This document shows, in pieces, positions 15,076 through 23,929 of a stretch of 64,000 nt of DNA (positions are counted from its first letter, which is position 1; every line of letters begins with the position of its first letter). A model generated the notes under the pieces. It worked only from the letters and a program-made list of their open reading frames with translations, made no database searches and was not told the DNA's origin. This DNA comes from Candidatus Tectimicrobiota bacterium. Its GTDB lineage: Bacteria > Tectomicrobia > Entotheonellia > Entotheonellales > Entotheonellaceae. Location of the stretch: the NCBI GenBank assembly GCA_026005175.1, contig BPKO01000008.1:1-64000 (forward strand). Reading direction: 5' to 3'. The translations under genes were made by a program, and so were the position numbers.

Positions 15076-15104
15076 TTGACCTTGCCCCTACCTTTCGCTA
15101 TACC
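15076..15104 (+). promoter_or_regulatory. Sigma-70-type promoter P1 of the TRAP operon
   Basis: TTGACC at 15076-15081, a 17-base spacer and TATACC at 15099-15104. It is the outer of two tandem promoters upstream of the TRAP binding-protein gene. Confidence 0.55.
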
Positions 15105-15117
15105 TGGCCGCGGCGGC

Positions 15118-15146
15118 TTGACAGGGGGAAGCCCCCTCTCTAGAAT
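15118..15146 (+). promoter_or_regulatory. Sigma-70-type promoter P2 of the TRAP operon
   Basis: A perfect TTGACA at 15118-15123, a 17-base spacer and TAGAAT at 15141-15146, about 43 bases before the dctP-like start. The spacer contains a short dyad, GGGGG-aag-CCCCC, which could be a regulator site lying between the two elements. Confidence 0.7.
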
Positions 15147-15188
15147 AGGGCGGCTTCTAGCCTGGGAACCTGAAGAGGAGGAGCGGAC

Positions 15189-16310
15189 ATGATCAAACGA
15201 TGCTCTGTCCAGCTCGGGATAGTGGTAGCGGTTCTGGCGGTTGGGCTGGTACTTTACCCGCCGGGCGCGGCGTGGGCGCAGAAGACCATAACCCTCAAGT
15301 TCCAGGCCAGCTGGCCTTCGGGCCTGACGCTCTTTGACAACTTCAAGATGTTTGCCGAAAAAGTCGAGAAGATGTCCGGCGGCCGGCTGAAAATCGAGAC
15401 GCTGCCCGCCGGCGCCGTGGTGGGGGCGTTTGAAGTGCTCGACGCCACCGCGCGCGGCGTCATCGACGGCGGCCACACCGCCCCGGGCTACTACACCGGC
15501 AAGCACTGGGCAGCGATTCCCCTCTCCCACGGCCCGGTCTTCGGCATGGACTTCATCGACATGTTCGGCTGGTACTGGGAAGGCGGCGGCTGGGAGCTGC
15601 TCAACGAGTGGTACCAGAAAGTGCTGCGCCTCGACGTGGTGAGCTTCCCCATCCTCACCGCCGGCCCCCAGGCTCTGGGCTGGTTCAAGAAAGAGATCAA
15701 GGGCTGGGAGGACTTTAAGGGCATCAAGTTCCGCATCTACGGCATCGGCGCCGACGTTTTTAAAGAGGCGGGCATGACCGTGGTTACCCTGCCGGGCGCC
15801 GAGATCCTGCCGGCGGCCGAGCGCGGCGTCATCGACGGCGCCGAGTGGGTGGGCGGCATCGAGGACTTGAAGCTCGGCTTCTACAACGTGTGGAAGATCC
15901 ACTACACGCCGGGGATGCACGAGCCGGTCACCGTGGGCGACGTGATCATCAACAAGGGCGTCTGGGAGCGCCTGAGCCCCGACCTGCAAGAAATCATCAA
16001 GACGGCGTCGCAGGCCGTCTTCTTCCGCTGGTGGGTGGGCTGGATGCGCCAGAACGCCGAAGCCTACAAGAAAATGGTGGAAGAGTACGGCGTCGAGGTG
16101 CACCGCACCCCCGACGACATCCTCTACAAGTTCCTTGAAACGTATGACAAGATCCTGGCGCGCAAGGTGGCCGAGGATCCGTTCATCAAGAAAGTGATCG
16201 ACTCCCAGAAGGCCTACGCCGGCCTGGTGGTGCCTTACCGGCTCTCCACCTGGCCGCCGTACGAGTTCCGCGGCAACTACTACTGGAAGGAGAAAGTGTA
16301 CCTGAAGTAG
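15189..16310 (+). CDS. TRAP transporter substrate-binding protein, DctP family
   Basis: Periplasmic binding protein of 373 residues with a clear Sec signal peptide (hydrophobic stretch VVAVLAVGLVLYPPGAAWA, cleavage near AWAQ). The mature part has the DctP-family layout, including the GIKFRIYGIGADVFKEAGM segment, which corresponds to the conserved region holding the carboxylate-binding arginine, and ERGVIDGAEWVG. TRAP systems use Na+ gradients to take up organic acids; the ligand is unknown. AAGAGGAGG lies just before the ATG. A GC hairpin follows the stop, and the DctQ and DctM genes come next. Confidence 0.9.
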   Translation: MIKRCSVQLGIVVAVLAVGLVLYPPGAAWAQKTITLKFQASWPSGLTLFDNFKMFAEKVEKMSGGRLKIETLPAGAVVGAFEVLDATARGVIDGGHTAPGYYTGKHWAAIPLSHGPVFGMDFIDMFGWYWEGGGWELLNEWYQKVLRLDVVSFPILTAGPQALGWFKKEIKGWEDFKGIKFRIYGIGADVFKEAGMTVVTLPGAEILPAAERGVIDGAEWVGGIEDLKLGFYNVWKIHYTPGMHEPVTVGDVIINKGVWERLSPDLQEIIKTASQAVFFRWWVGWMRQNAEAYKKMVEEYGVEVHRTPDDILYKFLETYDKILARKVAEDPFIKKVIDSQKAYAGLVVPYRLSTWPPYEFRGNYYWKEKVYLK

Positions 16311-16320
16311 CCAAGGGGCT

Positions 16321-16347
16321 TGGGGGCGGGGCGCCTGCCCTGCCCCC
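16321..16347 (+). other. Hairpin between TRAP P and Q genes
   Basis: GGGGGC and GCCCCC frame an inner GGGGC/GCCCT pairing about ten bases after the binding-protein stop. Hairpins in this position often protect the binding-protein mRNA and let it exceed the downstream membrane genes. Confidence 0.45.
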
Positions 16348-16381
16348 GGCGGTGGCGTGAACGCCCTGGAGAGGACCTGGC

Positions 16382-16984
16382 ATGGCGACCCAAGAGGAAA
16401 TCCAGGTGAGCGAGCAGCCTCCGCGGGCGCTGCTCACCATCGTGACGGTGATCGACACGGCGGTTGGCCAGTTCACAGGGCAGCTCTTTGCCTGGCTGGT
16501 GCTGCCCATGGCCCTGGGGCTGGCCTACGAGGTGCTGGCGCGCTATCTCTTTCACGCGCCCACCGTGTGGGCTTACGACGTGACGTACATGCTCTATGGC
16601 TCACACTTCATGCTCGGGGCGGCGTATACCCTCTACCGCGGGCAGCACATCCGCACCGACATGCTCTACGAGAAGTTCTCGACGCGCTGGAAGGGCATCG
16701 TCGACGCCACCCTCTACTTGCTGTTTTTCTTCCCGGGGATGCTCTTTTTCTTCCTCGCCGGCTGGGACGAGGCCATGCACTCGTGGAGCATCGGTGAGCG
16801 CTCGGACGCCAGCCCCTGGCGGCCGATTATCTACCCCTTCAAGACGGTGATGCCGGTGACGGCGGCCCTGCTCATCATCCAGGGGGTCTCGGAGTTCCTC
16901 AAGAGCGCGTATGCGGCGATTAAGGGGAGGGAGCTGATCCCGAAGGAAGCGGAACCCGTTGAAGCAAAGGTCGACGTGCTATGA
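16382..16984 (+). CDS. TRAP transporter small permease, DctQ family
   Basis: A 200-residue membrane protein with four predicted transmembrane segments, the usual size and topology of the small TRAP subunit. Characteristic is the region VLARYLFHAPTVWAYDVTYM followed by YRGQHIRTDMLYE, which matches the conserved RxxHxRxD-type loop of DctQ proteins. It forms a complex with the large permease DctM. Its stop overlaps the next start as ATGA (16981-16984), indicating coupled translation. Confidence 0.9.
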   Translation: MATQEEIQVSEQPPRALLTIVTVIDTAVGQFTGQLFAWLVLPMALGLAYEVLARYLFHAPTVWAYDVTYMLYGSHFMLGAAYTLYRGQHIRTDMLYEKFSTRWKGIVDATLYLLFFFPGMLFFFLAGWDEAMHSWSIGERSDASPWRPIIYPFKTVMPVTAALLIIQGVSEFLKSAYAAIKGRELIPKEAEPVEAKVDVL

Positions 16985-18333
16985 GCCCTGACATCCTCGG
17001 TCTGATTCTGCTGGGCGCCCTGATCACCGGCATCTTCGTCGGCTTTCCCATCGCCTTTACCCTGATCATCCTGGCCGTGGTCTTTGGCTACATCGGCTTC
17101 GGCAAGGTGGTCTTTTTCCTCATGGTCTTCCAGACCTGGCAGCTGATGAAGGAGGAGGTGCTGGCCGCGGTGCCCCTGTTTGTCTTCATGGGGCACATCC
17201 TCGAGCACGCCGGGCTCATGGAGCGGCTGTTCATGTCCTTCCAGTTCATCCTGGCGCGGGTGAAGGGCTCGCTCTACCTGGGCGTGCTCTTTGTCTCTAC
17301 CGTGTTTGCCATGGCCACCGGCATCATCGGCGCCTCGGTGACGGTGATGGGGCTGCTGGGCCGCGCCGGCGATGATGCGCAGCCGCTACAACACGGCGCT
17401 TTCGGCGGGGGTGATCACCGCCGGCGGCTGCTTGGGCATTCTCATCCCGCCCAGCGTCATGCTCGTCGTGCTGGGGCCGGTGGTGGGCGTTTCCGTGGTG
17501 CAGCTCTTTGCCGCCGCCATGATTCCCGGCCTCATCCTTTCCGGCCTTTACTTCATGTATACCTTCATTCGCTGCCAGATCAACCCTAGCCTGGGGCCGC
17601 CGCTGCCGCCGGAGCAGCGGCCGCAGTCGTTCTGGGTCATCCTGCGCGAGCTCTTCCTGGGCATCGTGCCCCTGGCGGTGGTGGTTTTTGCCGCCCTGGG
17701 CAGCATCATCGCCGGCCTGGCCACGCCCACGGAAGCCGCAGCCATGGCCTGCGTGGGGGCGCTGGTGCTTACCATTGCATTTACGGGCGGATGAGCCTGC
17801 GCGTGCTGCACCGGGCGGTGATGAGCACCCTGGCCACTTCCAGCCTGGTGCTTTTCCTCGCCGTGGCTTCCAACATCTACGGCGCCGTCTTTGCCCGCCT
17901 GGGCACGGCGACGCTGATCACCGAGACCATGCTGTCGCTGCCGGTGTCGCCGATGATGATGATCGTTATTCTCATGCTGGTGATCTTCATCCTCGGCTGG
18001 CCGCTGGAGTGGCCGGCGATCGTGCTCATCTTCGTCCCCATCTTCCTGCCGGTGGTGCAGGAGCTGGCCGGCTCCCTCATCCCCGGGGTGGACGAGCAGC
18101 AGGTGCTGGTGTGGTTCTGCACGCTCACGGCGGTGAACCTGCAAACCGCCTTTCTCTCGCCGCCGGTGGCCATGGCCGCTTACTATCTCAAAGGGGTGGC
18201 GCCGGAGTGGGACCTCGCCGACATCTACAACGGCATGCTGCAGTTCATGGTGCTGCAGTGCATCGGGCTGCTCATCGTCCTCTTCTTCCCGGAAACGGCG
18301 CTGTGGCTGCCGCGGGTGCTCTTTGGCAGCTAG
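16981..18333 (+). CDS. TRAP transporter large permease, DctM family (two frameshifts)
   Basis: The channel-forming subunit, about 450 residues with 12 or so membrane segments. The opening part reads ILGLILLGALITGIFVGFPI; after a frame change near 17370 the conserved segment GVITAGGCLGILIPPSVMLV appears, and after another near 17790 the protein finishes with ILGWPLEWPAIVLIFVPIF and NLQTAFLSPPVAMAAYYL, all standard DctM motifs. Both breaks leave the domain order intact and are likely indels in the sequence. It is the last gene of the operon and faces a strong hairpin shared with the convergent gene on the other strand. Confidence 0.88.
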
Positions 18334-18337
18334 GCTG

Positions 18338-18363
18338 GGGCGGGGCGTGAATCCGCCCCGCCC
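18338..18363. terminator. Bidirectional terminator hairpin between convergent genes
   Basis: GGGCGGGGC (18338-18346) and GCCCCGCCC (18355-18363) form a perfect nine-pair stem with an eight-base loop. It lies five bases after the TRAP operon stop and four bases beyond the stop of the minus-strand gene, so it can serve both directions. No T tract is present. Confidence 0.6.
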
Positions 18364-18366
18364 ACC

Positions 18367-19237
18367 TCAGTTCCCCAGAAAGCCCTCGAGAATCGCGACC
18401 GCCCCTTGCAGGCGCTGCCGCACCGCGGCGAGCGCCTGCTGCTGCTCGGCGGTGAGGGCGCTGCCGGGGCGCACCTCGGAGGTGAGCAGGGTCTCGAGCT
18501 GCCGGACGGCGCCGCTTACCCGCTGCAGCTGCGGGCGCTGGCGCGGGAAGCGCAAGGTGAGGTAGTAAAGCAGCCGCTCGGTGCGCTGGGCTTTGAATTC
18601 CGGAAACAGCGGCGCAAAGCCCGACCAGAAGCCCGGCGCCGGCTCGCCCCGCAGCGCCTCCCAGGCCCGTGCCCAGGCGCTGGCCTCGATTTTTTCCCTC
18701 TCCGGCGCCGGCAGGTTCTCCAGAATCGTGGTGAGGCGGTGCAGGCTCTCCAGGGTGTAGCGGCTCGTCTCGCGATAGGCCCTCGCGCGCCGCCTGCTGC
18801 GCCTGCCACGTCCCCACCAGGCTGCTCAAAAAGACAGCAAAGAGGGCAAAGACCACCAGCGGCGTGTTGCAAAAGTGCCACAGCGAGCGCAGCCGCTGCC
18901 GGGGCGCCTCGCAGCACTCCAGCAGCAGGGCGCCGGCAAAGCCCAAGACGAGGCAGACCAGGGCCAGGGGCGCCAGCGCCAGGGTGCCGCTGAGCAGCTC
19001 GTGCAGCCCGAACCAGGACTGCGGCTCGCGCAGCCAGCGGCTGAGCGCGGGCACGGCATCCAAGACCAGCGACAGCGGCAGAGCAGGCCAGGCGCCGTCG
19101 CGCAACCAGACAAAGGCCTGGTAGCCCAGCAGGGCAAGCCCGGCAAGAAAAACCAGGGAGAAGACGCCAAACAGCACGTCGCGCAGAAAGCGAAGCCCTA
19201 CCCCGATGGCCCTGAGCACGAGCCCGATAAGCCGCAT
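18367..19237 (-). CDS. Membrane protein of unknown function (one frameshift)
   Basis: About 290 residues. The N-terminal half has three or four hydrophobic segments (for example LFGVFSLVFLAGLALLGYQA, and LALAPLALVCLVLGFAGALL). After a frame change near 18785 the C-terminal half is hydrophilic and rich in leucine, arginine and glutamine, with short helical stretches such as RLTTILENLPAPEREKIEA and LTAEQQQALAAVRQRLQGA, probably helical bundles in the cytoplasm or periplasm. I do not recognise a family. The ATG at 19237 is chosen because AAAGGAA lies seven bases upstream; an ATG six bases earlier is too close to it. It stands alone between the TRAP operon and the ABC operon. Confidence 0.6.
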
Positions 19238-19303
19238 CGCCATTTCCTTTCATCATTGGCGCCCCGCCGCATTATAGCGGAACCCCCACCGCCTTGCCGC
19301 CTT

Positions 19304-19414
19304 GAAAATTGTTCTCTGACCCCATTTTTGCGAGGGGGGTTGCACGCGCGCGAGCCCTGCCGTAGTGTATAGGCAACGCGCCGGCACGAAAATTGTTCTC
19401 TGACCCCATTTTTG
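19304..19414. repeat. Two perfect 27-bp direct repeats, RAYT/REP-like
   Basis: The same 27-base sequence starts at 19304 and at 19388 (GAAAATTGTTCTCTGACCCC, then CATTTTTG). Read on the minus strand it begins CAAAAATGGGGTCAGAGAAC, the kind of sequence that accompanies RAYT transposases. The second copy runs directly into GGGAGGG, which is the ribosome-binding site of the following binding-protein gene. The rest of the 19238-19426 gap shows no gene. Confidence 0.7.
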
Positions 19415-19426
19415 GGAGGGAAGACG

Positions 19427-21004
19427 ATGGCTCTGGTGACCCGACGTGCCCTGCTGCGTGCCGCCGGCCTGGGCGCCCTGGCCCTGGCCACCGCCGGGCG
19501 CCGCGCCTGGAGCGCCACCGAGACCTCGACGTACATCTTCGGGCAGCCCAGCGAGTTCGATACCCTCGACCCGCATCTGGTCTTCGACGTGGGCCGCGTG
19601 GCCTCGCGCATCAACCTCTACGACAGCCTCCTGCGCTGGGAGGACAACCCGCCCAAGCTCCACCCCTGGCTGGCCGAGCGCTACACCGTCTCGCCCGACG
19701 GCCGGCGCTATACATTTTTCTTGCGTAAAGGCGCCAAGTTCCACGACGGCAGCGAAGTGACCGCCGAGGCGGTGCGCTACAGCATGGAGCGGCAGCTGGC
19801 CCTGGGCAAAGGCGCCGCCTCGCTCTTCAAGCCGGTGGTCGAGCCCGGCAGCACGCGGGTGGTGGACCGCTACACGGTGGAGTTCAACCTGCGCGAGCCG
19901 CGGGCGACCTTCCTGGCCACCATCGACGCCCTCTACATCGTCAACCCCGCCGTGCTCAAAGCCCACGAGAAAGACGGCGACTGGGGCAGCACCTGGCTGA
20001 GCAGCAACGAGGCCGGCTCCGGCTCCTACCAGCTGGAAGCCTACAACCCGGCGGTGGGCTTCACCGGCCGCCGCTTTGCCGAGCACTGGCTGGGCTGGAG
20101 CGGCCGCCACGTGGAGCGCATCGAGTTCCGCACCATCCGCGAGCCCGCCTCGCGCGTCAATGCCTTGCTGCGGGGCGACATCCACGCCACTGACGGCTAC
20201 CTGCCCGCCGACCTCATCGACAAGCTGAGCCGCTCGCCAGAAGTAAAAATCATCGAGCAAGAGTCGATGCGCATCTTCGTCATCATGATGCACAACCAGC
20301 GGCCCCCCCTCAACGACGTGCACGTGCGCCGCGCCATCAGCTACGCCTTCGACTACGACAGCTTCATCAACAACATCATGAAAGGCCGCGTGGTGCGCAA
20401 CCCCGGCCCCATCCCCAACAACATGTGGGGAGCGCCGCGCGACCTCCAAGGCTACACGTACGATCTGGAAAAGGCCAAGGAGGAGCTCGCCAAAGCCAGC
20501 GTGAAAGTCGACCGGCCGCTGGAAATCAGCCCCCTGGTGGGCTACCCGGTGACCCAGGACGCTGCGGTGGTGCTGCAAAGCGGCCTGCGCAAGCTGGGCA
20601 TCGAGCTCAAAATCAAGCCCGAAACCTGGCCTACCCTGGTGGGCAAGGCGCGGCAGCAGGAAACCACCCCCGACTTGTGGGTGCTGTGGGTGAGCACGTA
20701 CTACGCCGATCCGGCCAACTGGATCAACGAGATGTACGACTCGGCCAACTGGGGCGCCTGGAAGGCCTCGAGCTGGTACAAAAACCCGCAGGTGGACGCC
20801 CTGCTGCGCGAGGCGCTGCGCATCACCGACCAGGCGCAGCGCCAGAAGCTCTACGAAAAGGCGGCGCGCCTCATCGTGGAGGAAGCGGCCAGCCTCTGGA
20901 TCTACAACACCAAGTGGTACGGCCCCTTCCGCACCAACGTGCAGGGCGTGCGCTTCTGCCCCATCGGCAACGGCCGCGAGGCCCGCTGGATCTACCTGAC
21001 GTAG
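19427..21004 (+). CDS. ABC transporter substrate-binding protein, family 5 (oligopeptide/dipeptide type)
   Basis: A 525-residue periplasmic protein with a twin-arginine signal peptide (TRRALLRAAGLGALALATAG). The mature region has the family-5 signature: FRTIREPASRVNALLRGDIH, RPPLNDVHVRRAISYAFDYD and VDALLREALRITDQAQRQK. Family-5 proteins bind peptides, nickel complexes, opines and other solutes; the ligand is not evident. The ATG at 19427 sits seven bases after GGGAGGG; an upstream in-frame start would lie inside the repeat. It heads an ABC operon with two permeases and two ATPases, and a hairpin follows its stop. Confidence 0.92.
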   Translation: MALVTRRALLRAAGLGALALATAGRRAWSATETSTYIFGQPSEFDTLDPHLVFDVGRVASRINLYDSLLRWEDNPPKLHPWLAERYTVSPDGRRYTFFLRKGAKFHDGSEVTAEAVRYSMERQLALGKGAASLFKPVVEPGSTRVVDRYTVEFNLREPRATFLATIDALYIVNPAVLKAHEKDGDWGSTWLSSNEAGSGSYQLEAYNPAVGFTGRRFAEHWLGWSGRHVERIEFRTIREPASRVNALLRGDIHATDGYLPADLIDKLSRSPEVKIIEQESMRIFVIMMHNQRPPLNDVHVRRAISYAFDYDSFINNIMKGRVVRNPGPIPNNMWGAPRDLQGYTYDLEKAKEELAKASVKVDRPLEISPLVGYPVTQDAAVVLQSGLRKLGIELKIKPETWPTLVGKARQQETTPDLWVLWVSTYYADPANWINEMYDSANWGAWKASSWYKNPQVDALLREALRITDQAQRQKLYEKAARLIVEEAASLWIYNTKWYGPFRTNVQGVRFCPIGNGREARWIYLT

Positions 21005-21011
21005 CCCGGCG

Positions 21012-21034
21012 GCCGGGGGGCTTTTGCCCCCGGC
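21012..21034 (+). other. Hairpin after the ABC binding-protein gene
   Basis: GCCGGGGG (21012-21019) pairs with CCCCCGGC (21027-21034) around a GCTTTTG loop, eight bases after the stop and 26 before the permease start. It probably stabilises the binding-protein message or partly terminates transcription. Confidence 0.5.
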
Positions 21035-21059
21035 TGCCGGCGGTGGCAGAGGAGAGAGC

Positions 21060-22067
21060 ATGCGGCGCCTGCTCTACACGGCAAAACGCCTCGCGCTCAT
21101 GGTCCCGACCCTGTTTGGGCTCGTGGTTCTCGTTTTCGTCATCTCCCGCGTCATCCCCGCCGACCCGGTGGCCTTGCTGGCCGGCGAGCGCGCCACGCCA
21201 CAGCAGATCGAGGCGCTGCGCCACCGCTACGGCCTCGACCGACCGCTGCCCGTGCAGCTGCTGGCCTACTTGCGGCAGCTGGCGCGCGGCGACTTGGGTA
21301 CCAGCCTCTACAGCGGCCGCCCCATCACCACCGACCTCTTCGGCCGCTTTCCCGCTACCCTGGAGCTCACCCTGGCGGCCATGGCCATCACCGTGCTGCT
21401 CGGCGTGCCCCTGGGCGTGCTTGCCGCCCTCTACCGCAATTCCTGGTTCGACCACCTGCTGCGCGCCGTCACCGTTTCCGGCCTGGCCATTGCCAGCTTC
21501 TGGCTGGCCATCATGCTGCAGCTGCTCTTTAGCATGGAGCTGCGCCTGCTGCCCCTGGGCGGTCGCATCGGCGTGCCGCCGCCGCGCGCCCTCACCGGCC
21601 TCTTCGTCCTCGACGCCCTACTTACCGGCAACGGCGCGGCGCTGCGCAGCGCCCTGCAGCACCTCTGCCTGCCCGCCTTTACCCTGGCCTTTCCTGCCCT
21701 GGCCACGGTGGTGCGCTTTACCCGCGCCGGGGTGCTCGACGTGCTGCACAGCGACTTCATCCTCTACGAGCGCGCCATGGGCCTGCCGCGGCCGCTCATC
21801 GTCGGCAAGTACCTGCTGCGCAACGCCATGGCCGCCACGCTGACGCAGATCGGCCTGCTCTTTGGCGTCCTGCTCGCCGGCGCGGTGGTGGTGGAGACGG
21901 TTTTTGACTGGCCGGGCATCGGCCTCTACGCCGTCAACGCCATCGTGCTTTCGGACTACAACGCCATCCTCGGCTTTACCCTGTGGTCGGGCTTTCTTTA
22001 CGTGCTGGTCAACCTGCTCACCGACCTCGGGCTCATGCTCCTCGACCCGCGCGAGGCCACGCGATGA
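21060..22067 (+). CDS. ABC transporter permease, DppB type
   Basis: A 335-residue integral membrane protein with about six membrane segments and the BPD-transporter inner-membrane domain. Typical DppB features are the N-terminal LLYTAKRLALMVPTLFGLVV, the HRYGLDRPLP segment followed by RGDLGTSLYSGRP, and the EAA-like loop around YERAMGLPRPLIVGKYLLRN. The alternative in-frame start 36 bases upstream has no ribosome-binding site; GGAGAGAGC precedes the ATG at 21060. The stop overlaps the next start as ATGA (22064-22067). Confidence 0.92.
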   Translation: MRRLLYTAKRLALMVPTLFGLVVLVFVISRVIPADPVALLAGERATPQQIEALRHRYGLDRPLPVQLLAYLRQLARGDLGTSLYSGRPITTDLFGRFPATLELTLAAMAITVLLGVPLGVLAALYRNSWFDHLLRAVTVSGLAIASFWLAIMLQLLFSMELRLLPLGGRIGVPPPRALTGLFVLDALLTGNGAALRSALQHLCLPAFTLAFPALATVVRFTRAGVLDVLHSDFILYERAMGLPRPLIVGKYLLRNAMAATLTQIGLLFGVLLAGAVVVETVFDWPGIGLYAVNAIVLSDYNAILGFTLWSGFLYVLVNLLTDLGLMLLDPREATR

Positions 22068-22909
22068 GCGCCTTTCTCAAGCAGCTCTACGCCGACCGCC
22101 TGGCGTTTGCCGGCTTGCTCATCGTGCTGGCCCTGGGCCTCAGCGCCCTGCTCGCCCCCGCCCTCGCCCCTTACCCCGAGGACGTCTACGACATCCACCC
22201 GGCGCAGCGGCTGCAGCCGCCCAGCCGCCAGCACCCCTTCGGCACCAACCACATGGGCGCCGACCTCCTCAGCCGCGTGCTCTTTGGCGCCCGCATCACC
22301 GTGGTCATCGCCACCGTGGCGGTGGGCTCTGCCTTGCTGGTGGGGGTCCCCATCGGGCTGGTGGCCGGCTTTTACCCCGGCTGGGCCAGCGAGCTGCTCA
22401 TGCGCCTGGCCGACGTCTTTTTGTCGCTGCCGCAGGCGGTGCTGGCCATTGCCATTGCGCAGACCCTGGGCCCCAGCATTCCCAACGTCATCCTCGCCCT
22501 CTCGATCACTTACTGGCCGTGGTTCGCGCGCGTCGTCTTTGCCGAAGTGCGCTCGCTCAAAAACGAGGTCTTCGTGGAAGCCACCCAGGCCCTGGGCGTT
22601 TCGCCCTGGCGCACCCTGCTGCTCCATGTGCTGCCCAACGTGGCCACGCCGATCATCGTGCGCAGCTCCATTGGCATGGGCTACACCATTCTTACCGCTG
22701 CCATGCTGGGCTTTCTCGGCCTGGGGGCGCAGCCGCCCACCCCGGAGTGGGGGCGAGAAATTGCCGAGGCGCGCCAGTACCTCCCCGAGGCCTGGTGGTA
22801 CGCCACCTTTCCCGGCCTGGCCATTTTCGTTACGGTGATGGGTTTTAACTTGCTGGGCGACGGGTTGCGCGACGTCCTCGACCCGCGCCTGCGGAGGGGC
22901 AGGCCGTGA
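22064..22909 (+). CDS. ABC transporter permease, DppC type
   Basis: A 281-residue second permease. DppC hallmarks are HPFGTNHMGADLLSRVLFGA near residues 59-78 and the EAA loop EATQALGVSPWRTLLLHVLP. The last segment, NLLGDGLRDVLDPRLR, is the usual C-terminus. It pairs with the DppB-type subunit to form the membrane channel. Its stop overlaps the GTG start of the following ATPase (GTGA, 22906-22909). Confidence 0.93.
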   Translation: MSAFLKQLYADRLAFAGLLIVLALGLSALLAPALAPYPEDVYDIHPAQRLQPPSRQHPFGTNHMGADLLSRVLFGARITVVIATVAVGSALLVGVPIGLVAGFYPGWASELLMRLADVFLSLPQAVLAIAIAQTLGPSIPNVILALSITYWPWFARVVFAEVRSLKNEVFVEATQALGVSPWRTLLLHVLPNVATPIIVRSSIGMGYTILTAAMLGFLGLGAQPPTPEWGREIAEARQYLPEAWWYATFPGLAIFVTVMGFNLLGDGLRDVLDPRLRRGRP

Positions 22910-23919
22910 GCAGCGCGCCGCCGGTGCTAGAAGTGCGCGACCTCTGCCTGCGCTTTCACACCGACCAGGGCACCGTGGAGGCCCTGGACGGCGTCAACTT
23001 GCGCGTGCTGCCGGGGGAAATCCTCGGCCTGGTGGGGGAAAGCGGCTGCGGCAAGACGGCCACCGCCCGCGCCATCCTCGGCGTGGTGCCCGCGCCCCCC
23101 GGGGAAATCACCGGCGGCCGCATTCTCTTTGGCGGCGAGGACCTGCTGCGCTTGCCGGAGCGAGAGCTGGCGCGGCGCATCCGCGGCCGCGCCATCACCC
23201 TCATCCCCCAGGACACCTTGGGGGCGCTCAACCCCGTTTTCCCCCTGCGCACCCAGCTGCTCGACGTGCTGCGCTGGCACCCCCCCGAGGGCGACGGCGG
23301 CCTGTGGGGACTGCTGCGGCGCTACGGCCGCCGCTGGCGGCGCCAGGCGCTGGCGCAGATCCTGGCGCTGCTGCGCCAGGTGCAGCTGCCCGACCCCGAG
23401 GGGGCGCTGGCCAAGTACCCCCACGAGTTCAGCGGCGGGCAGCGGCAGCGGCTGCTCATCGCCATGGCCTTGCTGCCCAACCCGGTGCTCGTTATTGCCG
23501 ACGAGCCCACCACTGCCCTCGACGTCACCATCCAGGCGCAGATCCTGCGCCTGCTGCGGCGCCTGGTGAAAGAGCGCGGCACCTCGGTGCTCTTCATCAC
23601 CCACGACTTGGGGGTGGTGGCGCGGCTGTGCGACCGGGTGACGGTGATGTACGCCGGCCAGGAGGTGGAGACGGCGCCCACCGCGGCGCTTTTTACCCGC
23701 CCCGCCCACCCCTACACCCAGCAGCTGCTGGCCAGCTTGCCCGACCACCGCAAGGAGGAGCTCGAGGGTATTCCCGGGGTGGTGCCCAGCCTTATCGACC
23801 CGCCCCGCGGCTGCCGCTTCCACACCCGCTGCTCGCAGGCGCGGCCGGAGTGTGCCCTGACGCGGCCGCCGGAGCGGCTGCTGGCCCCCGGCCACACGGT
23901 GCGCTGCCACCTTTACTGA
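22906..23919 (+). CDS. ABC transporter ATP-binding protein, DppD type
   Basis: A 337-residue ATPase that powers the upstream permeases. Walker A is GESGCGKTATAR, the ABC signature is EFSGGQRQRLLIAMAL, Walker B is LVIADEPTTALDVT and the H-loop is FITHDLGVV. The C-terminal oligopeptide/dipeptide extension includes CRFHTRCSQARPEC, the cysteine cluster that holds a [4Fe-4S] centre in some DppD proteins (inference for this one). Start is GTG, overlapping the DppC stop. Confidence 0.94.
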   Translation: MSSAPPVLEVRDLCLRFHTDQGTVEALDGVNLRVLPGEILGLVGESGCGKTATARAILGVVPAPPGEITGGRILFGGEDLLRLPERELARRIRGRAITLIPQDTLGALNPVFPLRTQLLDVLRWHPPEGDGGLWGLLRRYGRRWRRQALAQILALLRQVQLPDPEGALAKYPHEFSGGQRQRLLIAMALLPNPVLVIADEPTTALDVTIQAQILRLLRRLVKERGTSVLFITHDLGVVARLCDRVTVMYAGQEVETAPTAALFTRPAHPYTQQLLASLPDHRKEELEGIPGVVPSLIDPPRGCRFHTRCSQARPECALTRPPERLLAPGHTVRCHLY

Positions 23920-23929
23920 GAGGGAGGCC

